This document shows, in pieces, positions 16,021 to 24,482 of a stretch of DNA of 32,812 nt. The position numbers and the translations under genes were made by a program. Location: the NCBI GenBank assembly GCA_024683935.1, contig JAIKXV010000136.1, forward strand, positions 1 to 32,812, given 5' to 3'. Below the pieces are notes generated by a model that was not told the DNA's origin, searched no databases, and saw only the letters and a program-made list of their open reading frames with translations. The DNA is from Lachnospiraceae bacterium. GTDB lineage: Bacteria > Bacillota_A > Clostridia > Lachnospirales > Lachnospiraceae. The stretch's first letter is position 1, and each line of letters begins with the position of its first letter.

Positions 16021-17943
16021 ATGTCAGAAGCAGTGAATTATGACGAGGCCTCGATACAGGTCCTGGAGGGACTGGAGCCCGTCAGATTAAGACCCGGCAT
16101 GTATATCGGCAGTACGGGGAGCCGGGGACTGAACCATCTGGTTTATGAGATCGTAGATAATTCCGTGGACGAGCATCTGACCGGCAACTGCAGTCAGATA
16201 AAGGTCACCCTGAATCCCGACGGCAGCGCGACGGTGGAGGACAACGGCCGCGGTATTCCGGTGGGAATGCATGAAAAGGGAGTAAGCGCAGAGCGAGTGG
16301 TGCTGACAACCCTGCACGCCGGCGGAAAATTTGATGATACCGTATATAAGACCAGCGGTGGACTCCACGGTGTGGGTTCATCCGTAGTAAACGCCCTGTC
16401 GGAGTGGCTGGACATCACGATTTACAGGGAAGGCCTGATAAACCACGACAGATACGAAAGGGGAAAGCCGACTGTTGAACTGATAAACGGCCTGCTGCCC
16501 TGCCTCGGCACCACCAGAAAGACCGGCACGAAGATAAGCTTTAAGCCGGATCCCGAGATCTTTGATACCGTCCGCTTCAAGTCGGAGGAGATAAAGAGCC
16601 GTCTTCATGAGACCGCCTACCTCAATCCCGAGCTTACCCTTATCTTCAGGGACGACCGGGAAGGAAAGGGCGAAGAGGAGGTCTTTAACGAGCCTGACGG
16701 CATAAAGGGCTTTGTCCGTGACATGAATAAATCCAGGGATGTGGTCACTCCCGTCATCTATTTCAGCGGCGAATCCGAAAATGTGCAGGTAGAGTGCGCT
16801 TTTCAGTATATTAACGAGTTCCATGAAGAGGTTCTCGGTTTCTGCAACAATATATTCAATTCCGAGGGAGGTTCGCATCTTACGGGCTTTAAGTCCACCT
16901 TCACCACAGTACTGAACAGCTATGCAAGAGAGCTTGGTGTCTTAAAGGAAAAGGACGCCAATTTTAACGGTGCGGATATACGTAACGGAATGACCGGCGT
17001 GATCAGTATAAAGCACCCGGATCCGAGGTTTGAGGGACAGACCAAGACGAAGCTTGATAACCAGGATGCGGCGAGGGCCGTGGGAAAGGTCACCGGAGAC
17101 GAGATCCAGCTTTTCTTCGACAGGAATATAGACGTATTAAAGTCCATATTAGAGTGCGCCGAAAAGGCCGCGAAGATCAGGAAGACCGAGGAAAAGGCAA
17201 AGACCAATCTCCTGCAGAAGCAGAAGTATTCCTTTGATTCCAACGGAAAGCTTGCTAACTGCGTAAGCAAGGATGCTTCAAAGTGCGAGATCTTCATAGT
17301 GGAGGGAGATTCCGCCGGAGGATCCGCCAAGACCGCGAGGGACAGGATGTATCAGGCCATCCTTCCGATAAGGGGAAAGATCCTGAACGTGGAAAAGGCG
17401 TCAATTGACAAGATCCTTGCTAATGTAGAGATAAAGGCCATGATAAATGCTTTCGGCTGCGGATTTTCCGAGGGCTACGGCCAGGACTTTGACATTACGA
17501 AGCTCCGCTACGACAAGATAATCATCATGGCGGATGCGGACGTGGACGGCGCCCATATAGCGACGCTCCTCCTCACTTTGTTTTACCGCTTCATGCCTGC
17601 CCTTATTTACGAAGGGCATGTTTATATAGCCATGCCTCCCCTTTACAAGGCGCAGCCCGCAAAGGGAAAGGAAGAGTACCTCTATGACGACCATGCCCTT
17701 GATGAATACAGGAAGAAGCACAAGGGCAGCTTTACGCTGCAGCGCTACAAGGGTCTCGGTGAGATGGATGCGGAGCAGCTCTGGGAGACCACGCTGGATC
17801 CGGAGAGGCGGCTCTTAAAGCAGGTGAATATTGATGATGCCCGTATGGCAAGCTCGGTGACAGAGCTCCTCATGGGAAATGACGTGCCTCCGAGGAAGGA
17901 ATTTATTTACGCCCACGCCAGGGACGCCGAGCTGGATATATAA
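16021..17943 (+). CDS. parE: Type IIA topoisomerase B subunit (topoisomerase IV ParE / GyrB family)
   Basis: This 640-residue ATPase subunit acts with the A subunit downstream to pass DNA strands. The GHKL ATPase site shows E43, N47 (EIVDNSVDEH), DNGRGIP (74-80) and GLHGVGSSVVNAL. The transducer region includes QTKTKL. The Toprim domain has E428 in EGDSAGG and the metal aspartates D505, D507 and D509 (DADVDGAH); the C terminus has the KGLGEM motif. ParE is preferred over GyrB because of the partner's features and the absence of dnaA, dnaN or recF around it; sequence alone leaves some doubt. The ATG at 16021 has AGGAGAG at ideal distance, while the earlier ATG at 15997 has none. Its last 15 codons are duplicated just downstream. 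Confidence 0.93.
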   Translation: MSEAVNYDEASIQVLEGLEPVRLRPGMYIGSTGSRGLNHLVYEIVDNSVDEHLTGNCSQIKVTLNPDGSATVEDNGRGIPVGMHEKGVSAERVVLTTLHAGGKFDDTVYKTSGGLHGVGSSVVNALSEWLDITIYREGLINHDRYERGKPTVELINGLLPCLGTTRKTGTKISFKPDPEIFDTVRFKSEEIKSRLHETAYLNPELTLIFRDDREGKGEEEVFNEPDGIKGFVRDMNKSRDVVTPVIYFSGESENVQVECAFQYINEFHEEVLGFCNNIFNSEGGSHLTGFKSTFTTVLNSYARELGVLKEKDANFNGADIRNGMTGVISIKHPDPRFEGQTKTKLDNQDAARAVGKVTGDEIQLFFDRNIDVLKSILECAEKAAKIRKTEEKAKTNLLQKQKYSFDSNGKLANCVSKDASKCEIFIVEGDSAGGSAKTARDRMYQAILPIRGKILNVEKASIDKILANVEIKAMINAFGCGFSEGYGQDFDITKLRYDKIIIMADADVDGAHIATLLLTLFYRFMPALIYEGHVYIAMPPLYKAQPAKGKEEYLYDDHALDEYRKKHKGSFTLQRYKGLGEMDAEQLWETTLDPERRLLKQVNIDDARMASSVTELLMGNDVPPRKEFIYAHARDAELDI

Positions 17944-17987
17944 GGAATTTATTTACGCCCATGCCAGGGACGCCGGGCTGGATATAT
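17896..17987 (+). repeat. 46-bp tandem duplication of the parE 3' end
   Basis: Unit 1 (17896-17941) covers the last codons of parE and most of its stop codon. Unit 2 (17942-17987) repeats it directly with two differences (C to T at 17956 and A to G at 17975 by my alignment). The period of 46 nt puts the copy in another frame, so it is untranslated. Confidence 0.95.
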
Positions 17988-18007
17988 AAATCTGTGAGAG
18001 AAATACA

Positions 18008-18055
18008 TGTCATCCTGAGAGGCAGGATCAGGCATACATAATGCTCCGGATGACA
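18008..18055. repeat. GTCATCC-type palindrome between parE and parC
   Basis: TGTCATCC (18008-18015) and GGATGACA (18048-18055) form an 8-bp inverted repeat around about 32 nt. The left half continues as CTGAG as in the widespread TGTCATCCTGAG repeat. The parC ribosome-binding site AAAGGGG follows immediately. Confidence 0.6.
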
Positions 18056-18066
18056 AAGGGGAAAAA

Positions 18067-20319
18067 ATGTCTACTAAGATACAGGAACAGATAATCGGAA
18101 CCGAGTATTCCGAGATAATGCAGAAAAATTACATCGACTATGCGATGTCGGTCATAGTGGCGAGAGCACTGCCGGATATCAGGGACGGCCTGAAGCCGGT
18201 ACAGCGCCGGACGCTTTACGATATGAGCGAACTGAATATCAGGCATGACAGGCCTTACAGAAAGTGCGCGAGGATCGTGGGTGACACGATGGGTAAGTAT
18301 CATCCCCACGGTGACAGCTCCATTTACGAGGCTTTGGTGGTTTTAGCCCAGGCCTTTAAGAAGGGGCAGGTGCTGATAGACGGCCACGGAAACTTTGGCT
18401 CGATAGAGGGAGACGGCGCTGCGGCCATGCGATATACCGAGGCCAGGCTCCATAAGATCACCGAAGAAGTCTTTCTTTCGGATCTCGACAAGGACACGGT
18501 GGACTTCGTTCCTAATTTCGATGAGACGGAGAAGGAGCCCGAGGTACTGCCGGTAAAGATACCGAATTTCCTGATAAACGGATCCGAAGGTATAGCCGTC
18601 GGCATGGCGACCTCCACCCCTCCCCATAATTTAAGGGAAGTGATAGAGGCCGAAAAAGCCTATCTGAAAAACAGGGATATCACCACAGCCGAACTTATGG
18701 AATACATCAAGGGACCGGATTTCCCCACCGGCGGCATAGTGGTTAATAAGGATGACCTCCTTAATATCTATGAGACCGGAGAAGGAAAGATAAAGCTCAG
18801 AGGCCGGGTTGTTGTGGAGGATGTAAAGGGCGGCAGGCAGAATCTCGTTGTGACCGAGATCCCCTACACGATGATAGGAGCCGGCATCGGCAAATTCATG
18901 TCGGATGTGGCGGCATTGGTGGAGAACCGGAAGACCGCCGATATTTCCGATATTTCCAACCAGTCGGATAAGGAAGGCACCAGGATAGTTATAGAATTAA
19001 AGAAGGGTGCCGATCCCGAAAACATAAAGAATCTTCTGTACCAGAAGACCAGGCTCGAAGATACCTTCGGCGTAAATATGCTGGCAGTATCGAACGGACG
19101 CCCGGAGACTATGGGCTTGAGGCAGATCCTTGCGAGCCACGCGGGTTTCCTCTTTGAGATCAATACCCGTAAATATACCGAGCTCCTCAGAAAGGACAGG
19201 GAAAAGAAGGAAATAGAAGAGGGCCTTATCAGGGCGGTGGATGTTATTGACATCATTATCGCAGCCCTCCGCGGTTCCAAGAGCCGCGCTGACGCCCTCA
19301 ACTGCCTGATGACCGGAAATACGGAAAATATAAGCTTCCGCAGGGCAGAGGATGAGCTTATGGCCCAGAATTTCTCCTTTACGGAAAGACAGGCCAATGC
19401 GATCCTCGATATGAGGCTGCACAGACTTATAGGCCTTGAGATAGAGGCTCTTATAAAGGAGCATGACGAGACCTTGAAACGCATTTCCGAATATGAGGAT
19501 CTTCTTACCCACTCCGATTCCATGAGAAAAGCGATCATCAAGGATCTCGACAGGTATTCAAAGGAATACGGCCGTGACAGAAGGACAGCCGTGGAAAACG
19601 CCAGCGCTGCCGTATTTGAAGAGAAGCCGATAGAGGAGATGGATGTATTCTTCCTGCTGGACCGCTTCGGCTACGCCCATACCGTGGACAAGGCCACTTT
19701 TGAAAGAAATGAGGAGGCTGCAAGGTCCGAGAATAAATACTGCATAAGCGTGAAGAATACCGGAAGGATCATGATATTCACCGGGGAGGGACAGGCGCAT
19801 CTTATCAAGGTTTCCGATGTTCCCCACGGGAAATTCCGCGATAAGGGAAAACCCATCGACAATATCAGCAATTTTGACAGCTCCAAAGAGGAGATAATCT
19901 ATATCGAAGATCTGGAAGTTATCCTCCGCTCAAAGCTTCTTTTCCTTACGAAAAAGGCCTTCGGCAAAGTGGTGGACGGCAGTGAATTCGATGTGTCAAA
20001 GAGGAGTGTCGCGGCCACGAACCTTAGTGTCGGAGACAGCGTACTGATTATCACCCCCCTGAATGACGAGACCAGACAGATACTGCTGCAGACCGTAAAG
20101 GGCTTCTTCCTCCGATTTGCATTGGAAGAGATTCCTGAAAAGAAGAAGGGGGCTGTCGGCGTCCGAACGATGAAGCTTTCAGAGGGGGACAGCGTGGAAA
20201 ACGCATACCTTATGAATTATGCGGATGAGAGAACCATTGAATACAAGGGGATTGACCTGCCCCTTACCTATGTAAAGAATACCCACAGGGATACCAAGGG
20301 TACGAAGATCAGGGTGTGA
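18067..20319 (+). CDS. parC: Type IIA topoisomerase A subunit (topoisomerase IV ParC / GyrA family)
   Basis: This 750-residue breakage-reunion subunit has the catalytic pair R122-Y123 in AAMRYTEARL. The quinolone-determining region is HPHGDSSIYEALVVLAQ with the wild-type-like Ser and the acidic Glu position. A long coiled-coil tower (about 370-490) and a C-terminal beta-pinwheel follow. The GyrA box (QRRGGKG-like), needed by gyrase to wrap DNA, is not found; the first blade instead has RDKGKPIDN. That favours ParC, which decatenates chromosomes. AAAGGGG precedes the ATG. The gene is 123 nt after parE, is followed by rsmD after 1 nt, and lies in one orientation with rsmD and coaD. Confidence 0.93.
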   Translation: MSTKIQEQIIGTEYSEIMQKNYIDYAMSVIVARALPDIRDGLKPVQRRTLYDMSELNIRHDRPYRKCARIVGDTMGKYHPHGDSSIYEALVVLAQAFKKGQVLIDGHGNFGSIEGDGAAAMRYTEARLHKITEEVFLSDLDKDTVDFVPNFDETEKEPEVLPVKIPNFLINGSEGIAVGMATSTPPHNLREVIEAEKAYLKNRDITTAELMEYIKGPDFPTGGIVVNKDDLLNIYETGEGKIKLRGRVVVEDVKGGRQNLVVTEIPYTMIGAGIGKFMSDVAALVENRKTADISDISNQSDKEGTRIVIELKKGADPENIKNLLYQKTRLEDTFGVNMLAVSNGRPETMGLRQILASHAGFLFEINTRKYTELLRKDREKKEIEEGLIRAVDVIDIIIAALRGSKSRADALNCLMTGNTENISFRRAEDELMAQNFSFTERQANAILDMRLHRLIGLEIEALIKEHDETLKRISEYEDLLTHSDSMRKAIIKDLDRYSKEYGRDRRTAVENASAAVFEEKPIEEMDVFFLLDRFGYAHTVDKATFERNEEAARSENKYCISVKNTGRIMIFTGEGQAHLIKVSDVPHGKFRDKGKPIDNISNFDSSKEEIIYIEDLEVILRSKLLFLTKKAFGKVVDGSEFDVSKRSVAATNLSVGDSVLIITPLNDETRQILLQTVKGFFLRFALEEIPEKKKGAVGVRTMKLSEGDSVENAYLMNYADERTIEYKGIDLPLTYVKNTHRDTKGTKIRV

Positions 20320-20320
20320 T

Positions 20321-20881
20321 ATGAGAGTAATAGCCGGAAGCGCCAGGAGACTGCAATTAAAAACCTTAGAGGGGATGGACACCAGGCCCACCCAGGACAT
20401 TATAAAGGAAACCCTTTTTAATGTTATACAGAATCAGGTTCCGGGTTCCAGATTCCTGGATCTCTTCGCGGGAAGCGGTGCTATAGGCATAGAAGCACTG
20501 TCCAGGGAGGCCAGGGAAGCTTATTTTGTGGAGCAGAACAGAAAAGCCGTTAAGATCATAGAAGAAAATCTGAAATTTACCAGGCTGCATGACAGGTCAA
20601 CGGTTATCACCGGGGATGTGATCGTAGCCCTTAACCAGATAGAAAAAACCGGCGTTTTCGATATTATCCACATGGATCCGCCCTATGAAGCGGGCCTTGA
20701 AAAAAATGTGCTTAGCTATCTTTCCTCTTCAAAGCTTGTGGGAGAGGACACTCTTATCATCATAGAAGCTTCAAACAAAACCGACCTTTCATATATTGAG
20801 GATTTGGGGTATATTATAGAGAAAGAAAAAATCTATAAACATAACAGGCATTTATTCTTGAAAAGGAAAGCAAATGAGTAA
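20321..20881 (+). CDS. rsmD: 16S rRNA (guanine-966 N2)-methyltransferase
   Basis: This 186-residue SAM-dependent methyltransferase methylates G966 of 16S rRNA in the small subunit. The N terminus [10 protein letters not shown] and [14 protein letters not shown] are family hallmarks. SAM-binding motif I is [16 protein letters not shown] (45-60) and the catalytic motif is DPPY at 119-122. It begins 1 nt after parC stops and its end overlaps coaD by 8 nt. The rsmD-coaD pair is widespread in Firmicutes and supports both assignments. Confidence 0.96.
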   Translation: MRVIAGSARRLQLKTLEGMDTRPTQDIIKETLFNVIQNQVPGSRFLDLFAGSGAIGIEALSREAREAYFVEQNRKAVKIIEENLKFTRLHDRSTVITGDVIVALNQIEKTGVFDIIHMDPPYEAGLEKNVLSYLSSSKLVGEDTLIIIEASNKTDLSYIEDLGYIIEKEKIYKHNRHLFLKRKANE

Positions 20882-21368
20882 AGCTATCTACCCCGGATCC
20901 TTTGATCCGGCAACAAAGGGGCATTTGGATATCATAAGGCGTGCCGCCAAAATGTTTGACAAACTGACGGTAAGCGTTCTCAACAATTCGGAAAAGAGCC
21001 CGTTGTTTTCCGTTGATGAACGTGTTAATATGTTACGCGGGATTTGCCGGGACATACCAAACGTGGAGATCGATTCCTTTTCCGGACTGACAGCGGATTA
21101 CGCGAAAAAGACCGGAACCGATGTGATAATCAGAGGTCTCCGGGCCATCACGGACTTTGAGTATGAACTGCAGATGGCACAGACCAACAGAAAGATCCTT
21201 AAAAGTCTCGATACGGTTTTCCTGACCACCAGTCTGGAATATGCGTATCTGTCCTCCTCTATCGTCAGGGAAGTGGCTTCCTACGGCGGTGACATCAGCG
21301 AATTTGTCACAGAGGATGTAGCGGAAGAAGTGTATAAGAAACTACGGGGAGAATCTAATGGTAAGTAA
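20874..21368 (+). CDS. coaD: Phosphopantetheine adenylyltransferase
   Basis: This 164-residue enzyme transfers AMP from ATP to 4'-phosphopantetheine, the penultimate step of coenzyme A synthesis. The nucleotidyltransferase motif [16 protein letters not shown] contains T/HxGH as TKGH (14-17). [20 protein letters not shown] and the ISSTxVR-like motif SSSIVREVA are present. Length is standard. It overlaps rsmD by 8 nt and the next gene by 11 nt, so all three are translationally coupled. Confidence 0.96.
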   Translation: MSKAIYPGSFDPATKGHLDIIRRAAKMFDKLTVSVLNNSEKSPLFSVDERVNMLRGICRDIPNVEIDSFSGLTADYAKKTGTDVIIRGLRAITDFEYELQMAQTNRKILKSLDTVFLTTSLEYAYLSSSIVREVASYGGDISEFVTEDVAEEVYKKLRGESNGK

Positions 21369-22242
21369 GATTGAGCAGATAATCGAAGAAATGGAAGAGC
21401 TTATCGACAACTGTAAGTATGCTACCTTTTCCAGCACCAAGATACTGGTGGACAAGGAGGAGATAGATGAGCTTCTTCATGAATTAAAGACCCATACGCC
21501 TGATGAGATCATGCGCTGTCAGAAGATCATCAGCAATAAAGAGGCCATTATAGAGGACGCCCATGCCAAGGCAGACGCCCTGATAAAGGGAGCCCAGGAA
21601 TTCTCTGACCAGATGGTGAGCGAGCATGAGATACTCCAGCAGGCATATACCCAGGCCGGAGAGATAGTGAATCAGGCGAAGTACCAGGCTCAGGAGATCA
21701 TGAGCAGTGCTACCGTGCAGGCTGAGAATATCCAGTCCAGCGCCATACAGTACACGGATGATTCCCTGGCGAATATACAGCAGATACTCATGGCTTCCAT
21801 TCAGGAAACCCAGGAGAATAACAATAATCTGATACAGAATCTGTCCCAGATCTTAAATGTGGTAAATGCGAACAGGGCAGAGCTCCATCCGGATGAGGAC
21901 GAGCTCGCAAGAAATGCAGCGATAGCCGAGAGAGCCGAGGCTGAAAGGCTTATGGCGGAGGCACAGAATCCCGGAGCTGTCGGCGCTGATCAGGCAGTCC
22001 AGTATGCGGCGCCTGCAGAAGCAGTAAATGAAGATCCCGCACCCGCGTCGGCTCCCGCACCAGCTCCTGTCAGATCCGATTCTTCCATTGCTGCGGAGAA
22101 CAGCATTCAGAATACTTCCGGGGCAGCTCCTGCCGCAGGCGGAAATGCAGCAGCCGCCGAGGCTCCTGCGCCCTCACCCAAAGCTTCAGGCCGTACTTTT
22201 AAGGGCGGCATTTCCAAGGCTATCCTTGAAGCAAAGGAGTAA
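21358..22242 (+). CDS. Coiled-coil protein with Ala/Pro-rich tail (coaD-linked, DivIVA/V-ATPase H-like)
   Basis: This 294-residue cytoplasmic protein opens with a conserved block (residues 1-75) including [20 protein letters not shown] long helical region (about 70-185) follows with heptads and repeats such as [13 protein letters not shown] and [18 protein letters not shown]. The tail (about 200-270) is low complexity in A and P, and the protein closes with [17 protein letters not shown]. Similar proteins are often annotated as vacuolar-type ATPase subunit H or DivIVA-like, by coiled-coil resemblance only; no ATPase operon is here. The conserved N-terminal block resembles DivIVA-type cell-pole proteins. 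Overlap with coaD by 11 nt is the main contextual clue. A scaffold role is a guess. Confidence 0.7.
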   Translation: MVSKIEQIIEEMEELIDNCKYATFSSTKILVDKEEIDELLHELKTHTPDEIMRCQKIISNKEAIIEDAHAKADALIKGAQEFSDQMVSEHEILQQAYTQAGEIVNQAKYQAQEIMSSATVQAENIQSSAIQYTDDSLANIQQILMASIQETQENNNNLIQNLSQILNVVNANRAELHPDEDELARNAAIAERAEAERLMAEAQNPGAVGADQAVQYAAPAEAVNEDPAPASAPAPAPVRSDSSIAAENSIQNTSGAAPAAGGNAAAAEAPAPSPKASGRTFKGGISKAILEAKE

Positions 22243-22250
22243 GGTAAGGA

Positions 22251-23705
22251 ATGGGAGTATTATCCGAAATAGAGCCTAAAGAGGTTTTTAAGTATTTTGA
22301 AGAAATAAGCATGATCCCCAGAGGATCCCACAATACTGCGGGGATCTCTGCGTATCTTTATAAATTCGCCGTTGATAACGGCTTTAAGGCGAGGCAGGAT
22401 GAGCTTGGGAACGTGGTCGTATTTGTCCCCGCGAGCCCCGGTTACGAGGACAAAAAGGCTGTCATCCTTCAGGGCCATATGGATATGGTCTGCGAAAAGG
22501 CCTCGGATTCAAAGCATGATTTCTTAAAAGATCCCTTAGACATAAGAGTAATGGATGACGAGATCTTCGCTAAAGGCACTACCCTTGGCGGAGATAACGG
22601 CATTGCTTTAGCATATGCAATGGCTGCGGCTACGGATAAAACATATAAGCATCCGGCACTGGAGCTTATTTTCACCGTTGATGAGGAAGTGGGCATGGAA
22701 GGAGCCGTGGGACTCGATACATCTGACCTCAGGGCCGCATATATGCTGAACCTCGATACGGAGGAGGAGGGTGAATTTGTCACCAGCTCCGCCGGTGGAC
22801 TGAATGCGGTTATGTCCGTCCCCGTAAAATACAAGAAGATGACCGGGGAAGAATATAAGATCATTATAAGCGGCCTGAAAGGCGGCCACTCCGGTACGGA
22901 GATAGACAGGTATCATGCAAACGCCATCATCATAATGGGAAGGCTGCTCCATTTCCTGCACTCCAGGAAGGTGGATTTCCATATCTCCGGTCTTGACGGC
23001 GGGCTTATGAACAACGCGATCCCCAGGGATGCGGACTGCGATGTGCTGCTTTCAAAGGATGACATGGATTCCTTCGAGGGGCTTATCAGCGAGTTTGAAA
23101 GCACGATAAAGAATGAATACCGCTCCACGGAAGACAATATAATGATCTACTGTGACCACATGGGTACAGCGGAAAAGGAAGTGCTCCATAAAAAGCATGA
23201 GGAGAGGGTGATCTTCCTCTTAAATACCGTTCCTGACGGAGTACAGAGGGTGTGCCAGGATGAGGCCACCAAAGGGCTGGTGGAGACATCGCTTAATAAC
23301 GGCATAATGAGGCTTACAGAAAAGGACTTTTATCTGAACGCCTCGGTCAGAAGCTCTATTTCATCAGCAAAGCAGGCGCTTTCCGACAAGCTGAAATTCC
23401 TTACGGAGACCATTGGTGGAACCTATGCTTCAAGCGGTGATTATCCCGCATGGGAATTTAACGACGATTCCTATCTCCTTAAAAAGACGAAGGAAGTTTT
23501 TACAGCCCAGTACGGGCACGAGCCGAAGGTGGTCGGGATACACGCAGGAATAGAGTGCGGTATCTTCTATGAAAAAATGCCGGGGCTCGATATCCTGTCC
23601 ATCGGACCGGATATGAAGGGTGTGCATACGCCCCAGGAGAAGCTCTATATCGGTTCGGTAAAAAGGACCTGGGAGCTTATCAAAGGGGTGCTTGAGAATC
23701 TCTGA
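22251..23705 (+). CDS. pepD: Aminoacyl-histidine dipeptidase (M20C, PepD-type)
   Basis: This 484-residue cytoplasmic metallopeptidase of family M20C hydrolyses Xaa-His and other dipeptides. Dizinc ligands and catalytic residues are visible: H76-M-D78 (GHMDMVCEK), D115 in TLGGDNGIAL, E145-E146 (FTVDEEVGMEGA) and D169 (NLDTEEEGE), plus the later histidine in GIHAGIECGIFYEK. The N-terminal block EVFKYFEEISMIPRGSHNT is characteristic. GTAAGGA lies before the ATG. It begins 8 nt after the coiled-coil gene and is followed by the HAD gene after 3 nt, forming one transcription unit to the terminator at 24384. Confidence 0.94.
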   Translation: MGVLSEIEPKEVFKYFEEISMIPRGSHNTAGISAYLYKFAVDNGFKARQDELGNVVVFVPASPGYEDKKAVILQGHMDMVCEKASDSKHDFLKDPLDIRVMDDEIFAKGTTLGGDNGIALAYAMAAATDKTYKHPALELIFTVDEEVGMEGAVGLDTSDLRAAYMLNLDTEEEGEFVTSSAGGLNAVMSVPVKYKKMTGEEYKIIISGLKGGHSGTEIDRYHANAIIIMGRLLHFLHSRKVDFHISGLDGGLMNNAIPRDADCDVLLSKDDMDSFEGLISEFESTIKNEYRSTEDNIMIYCDHMGTAEKEVLHKKHEERVIFLLNTVPDGVQRVCQDEATKGLVETSLNNGIMRLTEKDFYLNASVRSSISSAKQALSDKLKFLTETIGGTYASSGDYPAWEFNDDSYLLKKTKEVFTAQYGHEPKVVGIHAGIECGIFYEKMPGLDILSIGPDMKGVHTPQEKLYIGSVKRTWELIKGVLENL

Positions 23706-23708
23706 AAT

Positions 23709-24365
23709 ATGGGAATAAAGATTGAAAATATAGAAGCGGCGCTTTTTGACTTGGACGGCACGCTGGCAGACTCAATGTGGATGTGGGGCGATATCGACGA
23801 GGAAATGCTTAGAAAAAGGGGCATCCCCTATGATAAGAATTTACAGGCGGAGATAGAAGGCCTTTCATATGATGAGACCGTCGTCTATATGAAGGATAAA
23901 TACAATTTCAGGGAGAGCATTGAGGAGATCAAGGAAGAGATCCATCTCCTGGCGATAGATAAGTACGAGTACGAGGTGACGTATAAGCCGGGCGCGCTGG
24001 AATTCCTGAAGGAATGCAGGAAATGCGGTATTAAATGCGGAATGTCCACCAGCAACAGCCAGGAGCTGCTGGACGCCTGCGAGAGGAATCTCCGCTTCAT
24101 GCAGTATTTTGATTCCGTAAGGACTACGAACGAGGTGGAAAGGAGTAAGCCCTTTCCCGACTGCTACCTCCTGAACGCAGAGGATTTAGGGGTGAAGCCG
24201 GAAAAATGCGTGGTATTTGAGGATATCATTCCGGGCATTCAGGCCGGACTGTCGGCAGGAATGAGGGTGATAGCCGTAAAGGACAAGTATTCCATCCCCG
24301 TTGAAGAGGAAAAGAAAAAAATCTCACACGGATTTATAGAGGATTTCCGGGAACTGATCATTTAG
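23709..24365 (+). CDS. HAD-superfamily phosphatase/phosphomutase-like
   Basis: This 218-residue protein has the four HAD motifs: DLDGT with nucleophile D14 and acid/base D16, STSNS (motif II), the KPFPDCY lysine (motif III) and VFEDIIPGIQAG (motif IV). The helical cap between motifs I and II is of the beta-phosphoglucomutase/phosphatase type (subfamily IA). The substrate cannot be deduced. It is the last gene of the unit with pepD, 3 nt apart, and its final codons form the left arm of the terminator. Confidence 0.9.
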   Translation: MGIKIENIEAALFDLDGTLADSMWMWGDIDEEMLRKRGIPYDKNLQAEIEGLSYDETVVYMKDKYNFRESIEEIKEEIHLLAIDKYEYEVTYKPGALEFLKECRKCGIKCGMSTSNSQELLDACERNLRFMQYFDSVRTTNEVERSKPFPDCYLLNAEDLGVKPEKCVVFEDIIPGIQAGLSAGMRVIAVKDKYSIPVEEEKKKISHGFIEDFRELII

Positions 24366-24384
24366 ATCATATCCCGGATTTTTT
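24346..24384 (+). terminator. Intrinsic terminator after the HAD gene
   Basis: TCCGGGA (24346-24352, inside the coding end) pairs with TCCCGGA (24372-24378), with further pairing of TGATC and GATCA inside, followed by six T. A second T run follows at 24392-24400. Confidence 0.8.
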
Positions 24385-24433
24385 ATTATGATTTTTTTTT
24401 GATACAATTCACTTCTCATAGTATTGTAGTCTG

Positions 24434-24442
24434 TGCTATACT
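24434..24442 (+). promoter_or_regulatory. Extended -10 promoter for the VanW lipoprotein operon
   Basis: TGCTATACT is an extended -10 about 40 nt before the ATG at 24483. No consensus -35 is at the right distance. The leader contains a GGTACC-CTCG-GGTGCC stem-loop, then AGGAG as ribosome-binding site. Confidence 0.5.
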
Positions 24443-24482
24443 GTGTTCAGGTACCCTCGGGTGCCATAGGAGTTTTGCGTTT

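Noticed and set aside
18864..19541. Long minus-strand ORFs inside parC and other genes
   Set aside because: They are shadows of strongly conserved plus-strand genes and encode low-complexity Ser/Arg-rich sequence.
15905..20319. Replication origin near gyrase-like genes
   Set aside because: No dnaA, dnaN, recF or cluster of DnaA boxes was seen, and the A subunit lacks a GyrA box, so topoisomerase IV is the better reading.
24399..24482. N-terminal extension of the VanW protein
   Set aside because: It would bury a perfect lipoprotein signal peptide and overlaps the likely promoter.
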